Assembly: GCA_021200475.1 (NCBI GenBank)
Contig: JAJQGP010000100.1
Coordinates: forward strand, 1-35,096
DNA from: Lachnospiraceae bacterium
GTDB lineage: Bacteria > Bacillota > Clostridia > Lachnospirales > Lachnospiraceae
Reading direction: 5' to 3'
Length of the DNA: 35,096 nucleotides
In this document: positions 16,734 through 26,055 of the stretch, piece after piece
Layout of the letters: each line of letters starts with the position of its first letter
Numbering within the stretch: position 1 is the first letter of the stretch
Notes under the pieces: model-generated
What the model saw: only the letters and a program-made list of their open reading frames with translations
What the model was told of the DNA's origin: nothing
Database searches by the model: none
Translations under genes and position numbers: made by a program

Positions 16734-18356
16734 ATGAAAAAAATATCAAGACGAGATTTCCTGAAGGGTTCGGCCAGCGCGCTGGCAGCATCCGTAATGT
16801 TTGGCAGCGGACTGAATGTCGCTGCGGAAGAGGGCGCAGATGGTACGCTTTACATCGCCTGGACTTCTGACATGCAGACGATGGATGTCCACACGACCAG
16901 CTCCAACTACCAGATTCCGCTGAATATTTTTGACCGTCTGTTCGAGATTCAGCTGAATGACGACGGCTCGACAGAGCTGGTAAACAGCCTGGTAGAGGAT
17001 TACACGGTATCAGAGGATGGACTGACTTATGAGTTTACCCTGCATGAGGGCGTCCTTTTCTCAGATGGCACACCGCTGACGTCGGCTGATGTAAAATATA
17101 CCTTTACCCGTATGCTTGCGCTTCCTGAGAGCGTACAGACCGACTTTGCCAACGCGATTGCAGGTTCTGACGAGGTCATGGAAGGCACGGCAGAGGAGCT
17201 GAGCGGTATTGAAGTCGTTGATGACACGCACTTTACCGTCACCTTAAGCGAACCGTTCGCGGGCTTTTTGTATCAGCTGGCGACGCCGTCCTGCTGTATC
17301 TACAGTGAGTCAATTGTAGAAGCCGCTGGCGATGATTATGGCATTGATCCGGCTCTGACGATCGGCACCGGCCCGTATGTAGTGACCAGCTGGGATCACG
17401 ACAACAGCATCATTCTGGATCTGAACCCGAATTACTGGGGCGAGACACCGTCGGTGACGCACGTAGAGATTTCCATCATTCCGGATGCTTCTACAATGAG
17501 CATGATGTTCCAGAGCGGTGAGATCGATATTCTGGACTGCGATTACCTGGATTCTTCTGTCGTGGAATCAACTTATAAGACTGCTTACGCGGATCAGATT
17601 GTATCGGCAAACCGCCTTTCCATTACTTACTTTATGCTGAATGAGAACGTGGAGCCGCTCAATGATGTGAACGTGCGCAAGGCGATCCAGATGGCGGTTG
17701 ACCGTGAGAGCATCCTGACGAGTGTTTACAGCGGCGAGGGTACGATAGAGGACGGCATTTTCCCGACCGGTCTGATTGGCCACTCCGAGGAAAACCAGGG
17801 CTGGCTCGAATATGATCCGGAGGGTGCAAAGGCGCTTCTGGAGGAAGCGGGCTATGCAGACGGCTTCACCATGGAGATTTCTTCCGATGAATCCGCATCC
17901 TCCGGTGTCCTTCTGGTATTGCAGATTATCCAGCAGAATCTGGCTGATGTGGGTATCACAGCGGAAATCGTATCCTACGATGAGGCGAGCTGGCTGGCAC
18001 TGAGAAAGAGCGGTGAGATGTGCAGCTTTGTCGCTACCTGGACGGCCGATTACAATGATCCGGATAACTTCATCTACACCTTCTTCGGATCTGCTGACAA
18101 GTCTCTGATCCGCAGCGGAAACTATTATAATACCGAGGTCATGGAGCGGGTTGCCGCAGCGCGTGCGATCGTGGATGATGACGAGCGCCTGGCAGAGTAT
18201 GCCGCCCTGGAAGCACAGATTGTACAGGAGGATGCCGCGTGGGTGCCGCTCTTCAGCCGTACACACCTGTTTGTCGTGAGCGACCGGGTTGCTTCCTATA
18301 CGCCGCACTGGGCCGGATACAGCGATTACAGCTTCGTAGGGGTAACGCTGGCGTAA
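16734..18356 (+). CDS. ABC transporter substrate-binding protein, peptide/nickel (DppA/OppA) family
   Basis: 540 residues of the SBP_bac_5 fold. It captures peptides or similar solutes outside the membrane for the permeases encoded downstream. The N-terminus MKKISRRDFLKGSASALAAS has a canonical twin-arginine motif followed by a hydrophobic stretch, with no lipobox Cys. Family features are TFTRMLALPES, GTGPYVVTSWDHD, LNPNYWG and VRKAIQMAVDRESIL. The start is set by AGGAGG about 9 nt before ATG 16734; a longer upstream frame is spurious. Expression is probably higher than that of the permeases, since a strong hairpin follows the gene. The absence of a lipid anchor in a Gram-positive-type cell is notable. 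Confidence 0.9.
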   Translation: MKKISRRDFLKGSASALAASVMFGSGLNVAAEEGADGTLYIAWTSDMQTMDVHTTSSNYQIPLNIFDRLFEIQLNDDGSTELVNSLVEDYTVSEDGLTYEFTLHEGVLFSDGTPLTSADVKYTFTRMLALPESVQTDFANAIAGSDEVMEGTAEELSGIEVVDDTHFTVTLSEPFAGFLYQLATPSCCIYSESIVEAAGDDYGIDPALTIGTGPYVVTSWDHDNSIILDLNPNYWGETPSVTHVEISIIPDASTMSMMFQSGEIDILDCDYLDSSVVESTYKTAYADQIVSANRLSITYFMLNENVEPLNDVNVRKAIQMAVDRESILTSVYSGEGTIEDGIFPTGLIGHSEENQGWLEYDPEGAKALLEEAGYADGFTMEISSDESASSGVLLVLQIIQQNLADVGITAEIVSYDEASWLALRKSGEMCSFVATWTADYNDPDNFIYTFFGSADKSLIRSGNYYNTEVMERVAAARAIVDDDERLAEYAALEAQIVQEDAAWVPLFSRTHLFVVSDRVASYTPHWAGYSDYSFVGVTLA

Positions 18357-18704
18357 GAATAATAAAAACAAGAACGATTCAGAACAGCAGGCCATTGACT
18401 GTTCTGAACCGTTACGAATGATACAATGAGATGCAATGCTGCATAGCGAACTCGCCCGCGGCTGGTCAAACTGGCCGCGGGCTTCCTTTTGTCGGAACAT
18501 TCCTGTCCGGCAGAGGCTAAGCGGACACGAGAGAACCCGCCCGATTATGCGTGAAGGAACATGAGACGGTCGGTTACGGTTCACAACCCGGCCACGCATC
18601 TGCTGCGTGGTCGGGGCTTATCCCACACGCAGTGTGGAATGCCACCCGGCGAAGGTTGAGAACGCAGTGGCAGTAACAAAAGCTGAGAAAGGAGACTTTA
18701 CCGG
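18357..18704 (+). other. Structured gap between binding-protein and permease genes
   Basis: About 350 nt with no gene but several hairpins. TTCAGAACAG/CTGTTCTGAA lies at 18378-18408. GCCCGCGGC/GCCGCGGGC (18454-18462 and 18474-18482) precedes TTCCTTTT and looks like a terminator. A 12-pair stem with one G-U follows around 18586-18613, then CCACAC/GTGTGG. The gap probably limits read-through into the permease genes or stabilises the binding-protein mRNA. I do not recognise a known riboswitch. Confidence 0.6.
18454..18490 (+). terminator. Intra-operon terminator
   Basis: A GC-rich 9-bp perfect stem with an 11-nt loop, followed by TTCCTTTT, about 100 nt after the binding-protein stop. Confidence 0.65.
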
Positions 18705-19625
18705 ATGAAAAGCTTTTTAAAGCGCCTGTTAGGGACAATACCGGTTTTATTCGGCGTAGTTTTGCTGATCTTTATCATGCTGCGCATCATTCCCGGTGAC
18801 CCTGTCACCATGCTGCTGGGAGAGCACGTGAATCAGGACACCATTGACCGCCTGACGGAGGTGATGGGACTGAATGACCCGCTTCCCACACAGTTTTTTA
18901 ATTACATTGTCAATGCACTGCACGGGGATCTGGGCGTCAGCTACAAATATAACCGGGAAGTGACCGATATGATTCTGGAAGCGCTCCCCTATACGATCAA
19001 GCTCGCGGTGCTTGCTGCCCTGTTTGCCTGGGTCATTGGCCTGGTGACCGGTATTATTTCCGCGGTTCGCCAGAATCATCTGGCTGACCGGCTGTTTATG
19101 GGCTTTTCTCTGGCCGGCGTCTCGATTCCGATCTTTATGACGTCACTGTTTTTGCAGTACTTTCTGGCTTTTAAAATAAAATTGTTTCCTCTGACAGAGG
19201 ATGGCTCGCTCTATTCGATGATCCTTCCGGCCATCGCGCTTGGATGGAACAGCGCCGGCCGGATCGCCCGGATGACACGCTCCAATCTGCTTGAGGAGCT
19301 TCAGGCAGACTACATAGATACGGCCCGCGCCAAAGGGCTTCGCCAGAATGCAGTCATTGTCAGTCACGCATTAAAAAACAGTATGCTGCCGATTGTTACC
19401 ATGATGGCGCTGCAGCTTTCCTCCATGCTTTCCGGAGCAGTGATTACGGAAAGTGTCTTTGCAATCCCCGGAATCGGACGACTGGCGACGACCGCAATCT
19501 CCAATCGTGACATGCCGGTTCTGCAGGGGACCGTGCTGTTTACGACAGTGATTGTAATCGCGGGAAACCTGCTCGCAGATCTGCTCTATTCGGTGCTGGA
19601 TCCGCGTATCAGAAAGGAGGCGTAG
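18705..19625 (+). CDS. Peptide ABC transporter permease, DppB/OppB family
   Basis: 306 residues, about six membrane helices. It starts MKSFLKRLLGTIPVLFGV, a typical DppB opening, with the early FIMLRIIPGDPV. The cytoplasmic coupling loop is EELQADYIDTARAKGL followed by NSMLPIVTMM, the EAA motif that docks with the ATPase subunits. It forms the channel with the following gene, 2 bp away. AGGAGA lies upstream of ATG 18705. Confidence 0.93.
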   Translation: MKSFLKRLLGTIPVLFGVVLLIFIMLRIIPGDPVTMLLGEHVNQDTIDRLTEVMGLNDPLPTQFFNYIVNALHGDLGVSYKYNREVTDMILEALPYTIKLAVLAALFAWVIGLVTGIISAVRQNHLADRLFMGFSLAGVSIPIFMTSLFLQYFLAFKIKLFPLTEDGSLYSMILPAIALGWNSAGRIARMTRSNLLEELQADYIDTARAKGLRQNAVIVSHALKNSMLPIVTMMALQLSSMLSGAVITESVFAIPGIGRLATTAISNRDMPVLQGTVLFTTVIVIAGNLLADLLYSVLDPRIRKEA

Positions 19626-19627
19626 CT

Positions 19628-20581
19628 ATGGCAGAACAGGATTTTTTCAGAAAACAGAGCGCATCAGACACACCTCATAATATGGAACAGAGTACCGCCG
19701 CCTCCGGGGAAGACCTGCTTGGTCAGATCGGGGAAAAAGATGGAATTACGGATAAGCTCCGCCGCATGTGCAAACAGAATAAGCTGGCAGCCTTTTCTGC
19801 TGTCATAATTCTGATTATCCTCCTGATGGCTGTTTTTGCACCGGTGATTGCTCCTTACGGAGAAGCGGAGCAGGATCTGCTGAACCGCCTGCAGGCGCCG
19901 AGTGCGGCTCACTGGCTGGGAACGGACGAGCTGGGGCGGGATGTATTTTCACGCCTTCTGTACGGAGCCAGAGTCTCTCTTTCGATCGGCATTATCCCCA
20001 GCATCATCTCTTTGCTGATTGGCATTTTTCTGGGACTGACTGCCGGATATTTCGGAGGCTGGTATGATTATATCGTCATGCGTCTGGCGGACGTCATGCT
20101 CTCGGTTCCTTCCCTTCTGATGGCTATGGTCGTAATGTACACGCTCGGTTCCTCCATTACGAGCCTGTTTATCGCTCTGATCATTGTGGACTGGGCCAGC
20201 GTAGCCAGGGTGGTGCGCAGCCAGACCCTGAGTCTGAAGGAGAGCGAATATGTGGAGGCGGCCCGTTCAATCGGCGTCGGACGGTTTACAATTATGATAC
20301 GGCATATTCTGCCGAACTGTATTCCATCGCTGATCGTCCTTTTCACACTGAATGTTCCTTCGGCGATTTTATCGGAAAGCTCCTTAAGCTTCCTGGGCAT
20401 CGGTGTACAGCCGCCGGCCGCCAGCTGGGGACTGATTGTCAACCAGGCAAAGCAGTTTCTGTTCACACAGCCCTGGCTCTGTCTGGCTCCCTGTATTGCG
20501 ATTATGATTGTTGTCCTGGCGTTTAATTTTCTCGGGGACGGACTGCGGGATGTGTTAGATCCCTATATGAAGGATCAGTGA
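19628..20581 (+). CDS. Peptide ABC transporter permease, DppC/OppC family
   Basis: 317 residues. A soluble N-terminus of about 50 residues precedes the first helix and the OppC signature PYGEAEQDLLNRLQAPSAAH then WLGTDELGRDVFSRLLYGAR. The coupling loop is SEYVEAARSIGVGRFTIM with HILPNCIPSLI. It pairs with DppB as the second half of the channel. AAAGGAGG lies just before ATG 19628. Confidence 0.93.
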   Translation: MAEQDFFRKQSASDTPHNMEQSTAASGEDLLGQIGEKDGITDKLRRMCKQNKLAAFSAVIILIILLMAVFAPVIAPYGEAEQDLLNRLQAPSAAHWLGTDELGRDVFSRLLYGARVSLSIGIIPSIISLLIGIFLGLTAGYFGGWYDYIVMRLADVMLSVPSLLMAMVVMYTLGSSITSLFIALIIVDWASVARVVRSQTLSLKESEYVEAARSIGVGRFTIMIRHILPNCIPSLIVLFTLNVPSAILSESSLSFLGIGVQPPAASWGLIVNQAKQFLFTQPWLCLAPCIAIMIVVLAFNFLGDGLRDVLDPYMKDQ

Positions 20582-20598
20582 AAGGAGGCAGATACGGA

Positions 20599-21726
20599 AT
20601 GGAACAAAAAGAGAATGTACTGGAAATCCGCGGGCTGCGCTCCTGCTTTTTCACGGAAAAGGGGGTCGTCCCCGCGGTAGACGGGATTGACCTGGATATT
20701 CCGGAGGGAAAAATCATCGGCCTGGTCGGGGAAAGCGGCTGCGGAAAAAGTATGACCGCCAAATCCATTATGGGGCTTTTGAAATATCCGGGTCGGATTG
20801 CGGACGGACATATCTGGTTTGACGGTCAGGATCTGGCTCACCTCTCCGAAAAAGAACTGCGAAACATCTGCGGGAAGGATATTTCCATGATTTTTCAGGA
20901 GCCGATGACAAGCCTGAACCCGGTACTGAAGGTCGGAAGGCAGGTACGGGAAACCCTGCTGGTTCACGACCGCGGCATGGATAAAGAGGAAGCCAAACGT
21001 CAAGTAATCGACATGTTTGCGCGCGTAGGAATCCCGGAACCGGAAAAACGCTACGACAGCTATCCGCATCAGCTCTCCGGCGGCCTGCGTCAGCGTGTGA
21101 TGATCGCGATGGCGATGGTGTGCCGACCGCGGCTTTTGATCGCGGATGAGCCGACCACCGCACTGGATGTGACCATTGAGGCACAGATCCTGCGCCTGAT
21201 CCGCCAGCTTCGCGACGAGACGGGAATGAGCGTGCTGATCATCACGCACAACATGGGCGTCGTCGCAGAGATCTGTGATTACATCTATGTCATGTACGCA
21301 GGCAAAATCATGGAACAGGCAGAGACTTACGAACTGTTTGACCACAAAGCACACCCTTACACCAGGGGTCTGCTGGATTCCATTCCCAGAATCGGAAAAA
21401 ATCCGGATCGTCTCTATACGATTCCCGGTGTTGTGCCGAACCTCCTGCATCTGCCGGAGGGCTGCGCCTTCAGCAACCGCTGCCCGAACGCATCGGAACG
21501 CTGCCGCAGCGTAAAGCCGGAACTGTGTGAGGTCGGGGAAGGTCATCTGGCGCGCTGCCTGAATTGTATACCGGAACTCTCTGCGGCCTGGCCGGAACCA
21601 GATGAAAACACACCGGCTGCAGCAAAACCTCCGGGCACGAAAAATACTGCGTACTCTGCAGATACGTTGGAACTGTCTGGCAATCCCTGTAGGGAAAATA
21701 CTGCGAAAGGAGGCAGTGCTTTATGA
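20599..21726 (+). CDS. Peptide ABC transporter ATPase, DppD/OppD family
   Basis: 375 residues. Walker A is [14 protein letters not shown], the ABC signature is [15 protein letters not shown], Walker B is [12 protein letters not shown], and the C-terminal oligopeptide-transport extension has [18 protein letters not shown] further tail of about 55 Ala/Pro/Asn-rich residues is longer than usual. The start ATG 20599 is preferred to GTG 20578 because AAAGGAGG precedes it at normal spacing. Its stop overlaps the next start by four bases (ATGA), showing translational coupling. Confidence 0.93.
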   Translation: MEQKENVLEIRGLRSCFFTEKGVVPAVDGIDLDIPEGKIIGLVGESGCGKSMTAKSIMGLLKYPGRIADGHIWFDGQDLAHLSEKELRNICGKDISMIFQEPMTSLNPVLKVGRQVRETLLVHDRGMDKEEAKRQVIDMFARVGIPEPEKRYDSYPHQLSGGLRQRVMIAMAMVCRPRLLIADEPTTALDVTIEAQILRLIRQLRDETGMSVLIITHNMGVVAEICDYIYVMYAGKIMEQAETYELFDHKAHPYTRGLLDSIPRIGKNPDRLYTIPGVVPNLLHLPEGCAFSNRCPNASERCRSVKPELCEVGEGHLARCLNCIPELSAAWPEPDENTPAAAKPPGTKNTAYSADTLELSGNPCRENTAKGGSAL

Positions 21727-22733
21727 CCGATGCGGCCGTCAAAAACACGAAGTCTGGAAACGGAGAACCGGAAATCCTTCTGCAGGCGGAAAATCTTTCT
21801 AAGGAATTTGATACCGGGAAAAAGGATTCCAAAATCCACGCCGTCTCCAATGTAGACCTGGAAATCCGCCGCGGCGAGACGCTCGCCCTGGTCGGGGAGA
21901 GCGGCTGCGGCAAGAGTACGCTTGGACGGACGCTCATTAAAATGCTCCCTGCCACAGGCGGCAGGGTCCTGTTCCACGGTGAAGATATCACGTCAATGTC
22001 CGAAAAGAAATTTCGCCCGCTGCGCCGGAAAATGCAGATGATCTTCCAGGATCCCTATGCCAGCCTGGATCCCCGCATGACCGTGCGCAATATCATCGCG
22101 GAGCCTTTGGTGACCTATCATGTGTGCGTGGGCAAAAAAGAAACGACTGCCCGTGTCCTGGAGCTGATGCAGGCGGTGGGCGTGCCGACGGAATTTCTGG
22201 ACCGCTATCCGCATCAATTTTCCGGCGGGCAGAGACAGCGCATTGGCATCGCCCGCGCGATTGCCCTGAATCCGGAGCTGATCGTCTGCGACGAGCCGGT
22301 GTCCGCACTGGACGTATCGGTGCAGAGCCAGGTGCTGAATCTGCTGAAGGATTTGCAGCAGCAGTACAGCCTGACATACCTCTTCATCGGCCATGATCTG
22401 TCCGTAATCAATTTTATCGCAGACCGTGTCTGCGTCATGTTCCTCGGGAGTGTCTGTGAAATCGCTTCTAAGGAAGAAATCTACGCAAAGCCGATGCATC
22501 CTTATACCAGCTTCCTGCTGGACGCCATTCCGCAGGCGGACCCGCATCTTCGCAATGAGCATCGGCAGGTGCTCACCGGCGAGGTTCCAAGCCCTGTCCA
22601 TCTGCCGGAAGGGTGCTTTTTCCACACCCGCTGTCCGTACGCGACCGACCGCTGCCGCAGGGAAAGGCCAGCCCTTCGCGTAGTTAAGGGACGGCAGGTC
22701 GCCTGTCACCGCGCGGAGGAATTAGAACTCTGA
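21723..22733 (+). CDS. Peptide ABC transporter ATPase, DppF/OppF family
   Basis: 336 residues. Walker A is [14 protein letters not shown], the Q-loop is MIFQDPYASLDPRM (typical of OppF), the signature is FSGGQRQRIGIARAI, and Walker B is LIVCDEPVSALDVS. The Cys-containing oligopeptide-transport tail is PEGCFFHTRCPYATDRC. It heterodimerises with the DppD-like protein to power import. It is the last gene of the operon; a 10-bp hairpin follows. Confidence 0.93.
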   Translation: MTDAAVKNTKSGNGEPEILLQAENLSKEFDTGKKDSKIHAVSNVDLEIRRGETLALVGESGCGKSTLGRTLIKMLPATGGRVLFHGEDITSMSEKKFRPLRRKMQMIFQDPYASLDPRMTVRNIIAEPLVTYHVCVGKKETTARVLELMQAVGVPTEFLDRYPHQFSGGQRQRIGIARAIALNPELIVCDEPVSALDVSVQSQVLNLLKDLQQQYSLTYLFIGHDLSVINFIADRVCVMFLGSVCEIASKEEIYAKPMHPYTSFLLDAIPQADPHLRNEHRQVLTGEVPSPVHLPEGCFFHTRCPYATDRCRRERPALRVVKGRQVACHRAEELEL

Positions 22734-22756
22734 TCACTGCCGCGAAGATGAAAAAT

Positions 22757-22788
22757 CGAGTAGGAGGCGGCTCGTCGGCTCCTACTCG
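22757..22788 (+). terminator. Hairpin at the end of the peptide ABC operon
   Basis: CGAGTAGGAG (22757-22766) pairs with CTCCTACTCG (22779-22788) over a 12-nt loop. There is no T run after it, so termination strength is uncertain. Confidence 0.55.
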
Positions 22789-22838
22789 CCCGCGCAGGCT
22801 GCGTCCGGCGTCAATCGGAAAATACCTCTCGCAGTCCT

Positions 22839-23449
22839 GTGCAAATAAAATACCCTGATTTAACTTCTATTTTCATGCAGTCGCTTCACTTTCGCAAAAA
22901 TCTCCCCAAATTCTATCAGACAATTTCCGTCAAAAATCTGCACCGGAAATGTCTTGACAGACCAGAACTCGGTCATATCCTGATTTATGCCCATTCGGAT
23001 GATCTATGGAGTATCTTATGGGTTCACTTTAAGGGGACAGACGCCTGCTATTTCCCGCTCGAAGACTGCCGCATTATCCACTTTACCACCGAACACGCTA
23101 CGAACCGTATGCAATTTCTTTTTGATCTGCTCTTTCGTGTCCTCGACGGGAATTATACGCTTGGAAACTTTATCTATATTTCTCAGGTGCTCTCTTTAAT
23201 CCTCGCAGAGACGTATGACCGCGAAAAAAGGTTCTGCCTATGAGCTTCTTTATCAATCTGAAAATGAAACAGGCCTGCAAGCTGCTGCGCACGACAGACC
23301 TGTACATTTACGAAATCGCCCATGAACTGGGCTACACGGATCCCTACTATTTTTCCAGACAGTTTAAGAAAACAGTCGGGGTAGTTTCCATTCGATTCTA
23401 TAATGGTCTGAAACCCACGGTCTCAATTCCTGCTGTCTGTCCGGTTTGA
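22839..23449 (+). pseudogene. AraC-family regulator with internal deletion and frameshift
   Basis: The first frame (22839-23243) holds part of an AraC ligand-binding domain: HILIYAHSDDLWSILWVHF, then YFPLEDCRIIHFTTEHATNR and LGNFIYISQVLSLILAETYD. The second frame (23240-23449) begins inside the DNA-binding domain: FFINLKMKQACKLL and then the second helix-turn-helix IYEIAHELGYTDPYYFSRQF. The roughly 45 residues that should lie between, including the first helix-turn-helix, are missing, and the N-terminal cupin start is also lacking. It cannot be a working regulator. It may once have controlled the adjoining peptide ABC operon. Confidence 0.75.
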
Positions 23450-23535
23450 CCTGTTTGTCCGGCTTAGGCCTGCCTGTCTGGCTCAAACTCTTCTGTCTGG
23501 CTTAGACCCGTCTGTCCGGCTCAGATCTGTCTGTC
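23439..23535. repeat. 19-nt degenerate tandem repeat
   Basis: Five units of roughly GTCYGGCTYAGRCCTGTCT start at 23439, 23457, 23476, 23495 and 23514, with a partial sixth at 23533. Spacing is 19 nt except the first, at 18. The array fills the gap between the AraC remnant and the SGNH gene and supplies that gene's last codons (SEPDRRV). Confidence 0.8.
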
Positions 23536-24236
23536 ACAAAACCTGCGATATATTCCGCAATATACCGGTTGCCATCTTCATTCGGGTGTACGCCGTCCGG
23601 AAACCATTCCGGATGATTCTGGGTAAAATGATACAGATCAATCACCGGAATTCCGATCTTTTCCGCAATTTCATCAATTATTTCCAGTTCCTTTTGAATC
23701 ACCTCGTCACGGATGTTATACATGACTTCACTCTGACCATTCACAACGAAAGCCTTCGGCGGCTTCATGACAAAAACATGCCCCTGTTTTACCACAGCAC
23801 AATATTTTTGCAGAAAAGTTTCCAATTCTTTTTTATAGTCAGCTTCATCCCAGTTATACGGCTTGGAATCATTCGTGCCCAGCATACACAGGCAGCAGTA
23901 AGGCTTCGCCTGAAAAGTCATCGGATAAAATTTTTCCCTGGTGTACGGCATATCTCCGCCTGCAAGCAATGTCCGACCGCTCAGCCCGAAATTCATAACC
24001 TGATATTCATTTCCGATCATCTGCTGCAGCCTCATCGGCCAGGCATCCTTTGCCGGATGCTTTACCCCCGCCCCGAATGTGATGGAATCCCCCACACATA
24101 CGATACGTTTCTTTCCTTCTGCAGGTTTGGGCGCAGACGGGTGCCAGCTACGGTACTCCCGCAGAATCCGGCAGCCTGCCGCAGCCGCCGCAGACACTCC
24201 AGCCATTGTCAGAATCTTTCCTTTTTTTATCACCAT
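23502..24236 (-). CDS. SGNH/GDSL-type hydrolase, probably membrane-anchored
   Basis: 244 residues from ATG 24236. A short cationic start and the hydrophobic ILTMAGVSAAAAAG suggest a signal or anchor. The SGNH blocks are visible: VCVGDSITFGAG (catalytic Ser), NFGLSGRTLL (Gly), LGTNDS (Asn) and DGVHPNEDG (Asp and His). Such enzymes deacylate or deacetylate esters, often on carbohydrates. GGAG precedes the chosen start; an upstream in-frame Met at 24299 would read through nine consecutive Cs and is unlikely. The C-terminal codons lie within a 19-nt repeat, so the original stop may have been altered. Confidence 0.83.
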   Translation of the reverse strand: MVIKKGKILTMAGVSAAAAAGCRILREYRSWHPSAPKPAEGKKRIVCVGDSITFGAGVKHPAKDAWPMRLQQMIGNEYQVMNFGLSGRTLLAGGDMPYTREKFYPMTFQAKPYCCLCMLGTNDSKPYNWDEADYKKELETFLQKYCAVVKQGHVFVMKPPKAFVVNGQSEVMYNIRDEVIQKELEIIDEIAEKIGIPVIDLYHFTQNHPEWFPDGVHPNEDGNRYIAEYIAGFVTDRSEPDRRV

Positions 24237-24299
24237 ATTCTCCCACTCCAGTCTGATATTTTTTTCTGAAATTATACCCCCCCCCACTCCGGCACACAA

Positions 24300-24458
24300 T
24301 CAAGGGCTGTCAAAACTCCTGCCCGGCTCTGTGCAATCGAATAGGGGATTTCTCTCTCCCCTATCCGCCTGCGCCAGGCGGGTGCGGTGCAAACCGCAAA
24401 TTTACACACCCGCCTGTGTGCACAAGAAAGGTCGCAGCGGCCAATCCCGAGAAACATA
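24300..24458. other. Gap with several hairpins
   Basis: No gene. ATAGGGG/CCCCTAT (24341-24347 and 24358-24364) and a GC-rich CCGCCTG/CAGGCGG stem near 24365-24380 could end transcription from either side. CACACCCGCCTGTGTG near 24405-24420 is another short dyad. Confidence 0.45.
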
Positions 24459-25846
24459 CTACATCTTATCGAAGTCTACTAAGTGAACGTTGCCGCAGCT
24501 TTGCGAGACATCTATGGCATCCTGACTGAAGCCGGATTTTGAAAAAACAAAAAATTGCTTTTTTCGATATGTGAACAAATCTCCACGCTCCAGCAGACAC
24601 TTTACAACAGCTGCGTCTGTTTTCTCATTTCTCCATTTACACTCACCAAACAAAGCCTGATCCTCACAGACCGCCATCAGGTCAATTTCTTCCTGCCTTC
24701 TCGTTTTAGGATTATTCCCCCGCCAACGTCCCATCTTGCCTGCCGGAAATAATAAATCCGCATAAACAGATGGCTGAAATAAATATTGTATACAGATTTC
24801 TTCAAATATCTGTCCCATAAAATCGTTTATCTGAGGCAATACCAGAGACTCATAAATCATCGGTCCTGCCCCACGTATTATCGCGCTTGTATTCGGTCTC
24901 ACAAAACGATACCAGAACAGATACATACCGTCTGCCAGCCGGTAAATGGTTCTGCGGCTCGTCTCTGGATCCGCTATCGGAATCTCTTTTTTCACAATCC
25001 CAAGAGAAATCAATGACGCCAGCTGATTGCTGCAGCCACTGGTTTCCAGGCCTGTCTTCGTAGCAATCTCATTTAATCTGCTCGCACCGCCAGCGATCGC
25101 GGAAATAATCGAGTGATAGGTCATGGGCTCCTTCAGTTCCTGCTTCATTAAATTAAGAGGTTCTTCAAACAGGCGTCCGGATTCATCAAAAAATAACTGC
25201 TTAATATTTTCATGTACAGAAACATCTCCCTGAATGTGAGACAGATATTCCGGAATTCCCCCCGTTACGCCATAAAAAACAGCCTGTTCTTCTTTCTGAT
25301 AGCCACAGAGCATCTGCCGGGCTTCAAAAAATGTAAAAGGCTGAATCTTGAATTGAGCTGTGCGCCGTCCATATAAGGGACTTTTATATCCCAGAACCTG
25401 CTCTTCCATAAAGCTCATAGAGGAACCGCATAAAATAAAAAAAGACTGCTGTCCTTCCAGCAATTGTCGATATGGCTCTGCAGCATGGAAGAAATCACCG
25501 GATAGGAGGCTGCCAGATAGGGATATTCATCAATAGCCACAATAAGCCTTTTCCCACTTTTCGCAAGAGTATCCAGGTGCCCCAGCATGGACTCATAATC
25601 CTTGAATTCAAAGTTTTCCTGCAGGCTGTCTTCCTGTGAAAGGAAAGCTCTTGACAGGCCTGCCAGATTCTCCTTCTTCGCGCCTTCAACGCTCATGTAA
25701 TAATATCCCTGTTTATCCTTCATGAATTCCCGGATCAGTGTCGTCTTGCCCACCCGGCGTCTCCCGTACACAACTGCAAACTCGAAGTTGCCGCTCTGGT
25801 ACATCCTGTTTAATTTGCTTAATTCCCGTTCTCTTCCAACGAACAT
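24459..25846 (-). pseudogene. Archaeal-type ATPase with DUF234 nuclease-like domain, frameshifted in a 7-base homopolymer
   Basis: Translation should start at MFVGRERELSKLNRMY (ATG 25846, AGGAGG 6 nt upstream). Walker A is YGRRRVGKTTLIREF and Walker B is LIVAIDEYPYLA. After DNCWKDSSLFL the frame is lost at seven A on the plus strand (25437-25443). One extra base would give SSLFLILCGSSMSFMEEQ, which continues in the other frame to 24459. That part has a winged-helix-like region (NEIATKTGLETSGCSNQLAS) and RRQEEIDLMA...FGECKW, a PD-(D/E)XK-like core. As it stands the product stops after about 143 residues. A real mutation, slippage or a homopolymer read error are all possible. Confidence 0.82.
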
Positions 25847-25925
25847 ACCACGCCTCCTCACTGGTTTTATGTTTTTGCCCATGTCACGCAGAAAATGCGT
25901 GGCTTGGGTGTGAACAATAACCAAC

Positions 25926-25977
25926 GCTATACGAATATTTGCTAATTGTTCAATTACTAATTGTTTAATTAGTAATT
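25926..25977 (-). promoter_or_regulatory. Promoter and repeats of the DUF234 ATPase gene
   Basis: On the minus strand TTGAAC (25948-25953) is 16 nt from TATAGC (25926-25931). Two 15-bp direct repeats, CTAATTGTTCAATTA (25942-25956) and CTAATTGTTTAATTA (25957-25971), overlap the -35. An 11-bp perfect inverted repeat, AATTACTAATT/AATTAGTAATT, spans 25952-25977. This is consistent with a repressor operator. Confidence 0.65.
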
Positions 25978-26055
25978 TTGTTATATACTACCACAGCAGA
26001 CAGCGATCGTCAACGGATTTCCGTTCGATTCCCAATCCGCGGAGGATTTCTACAA

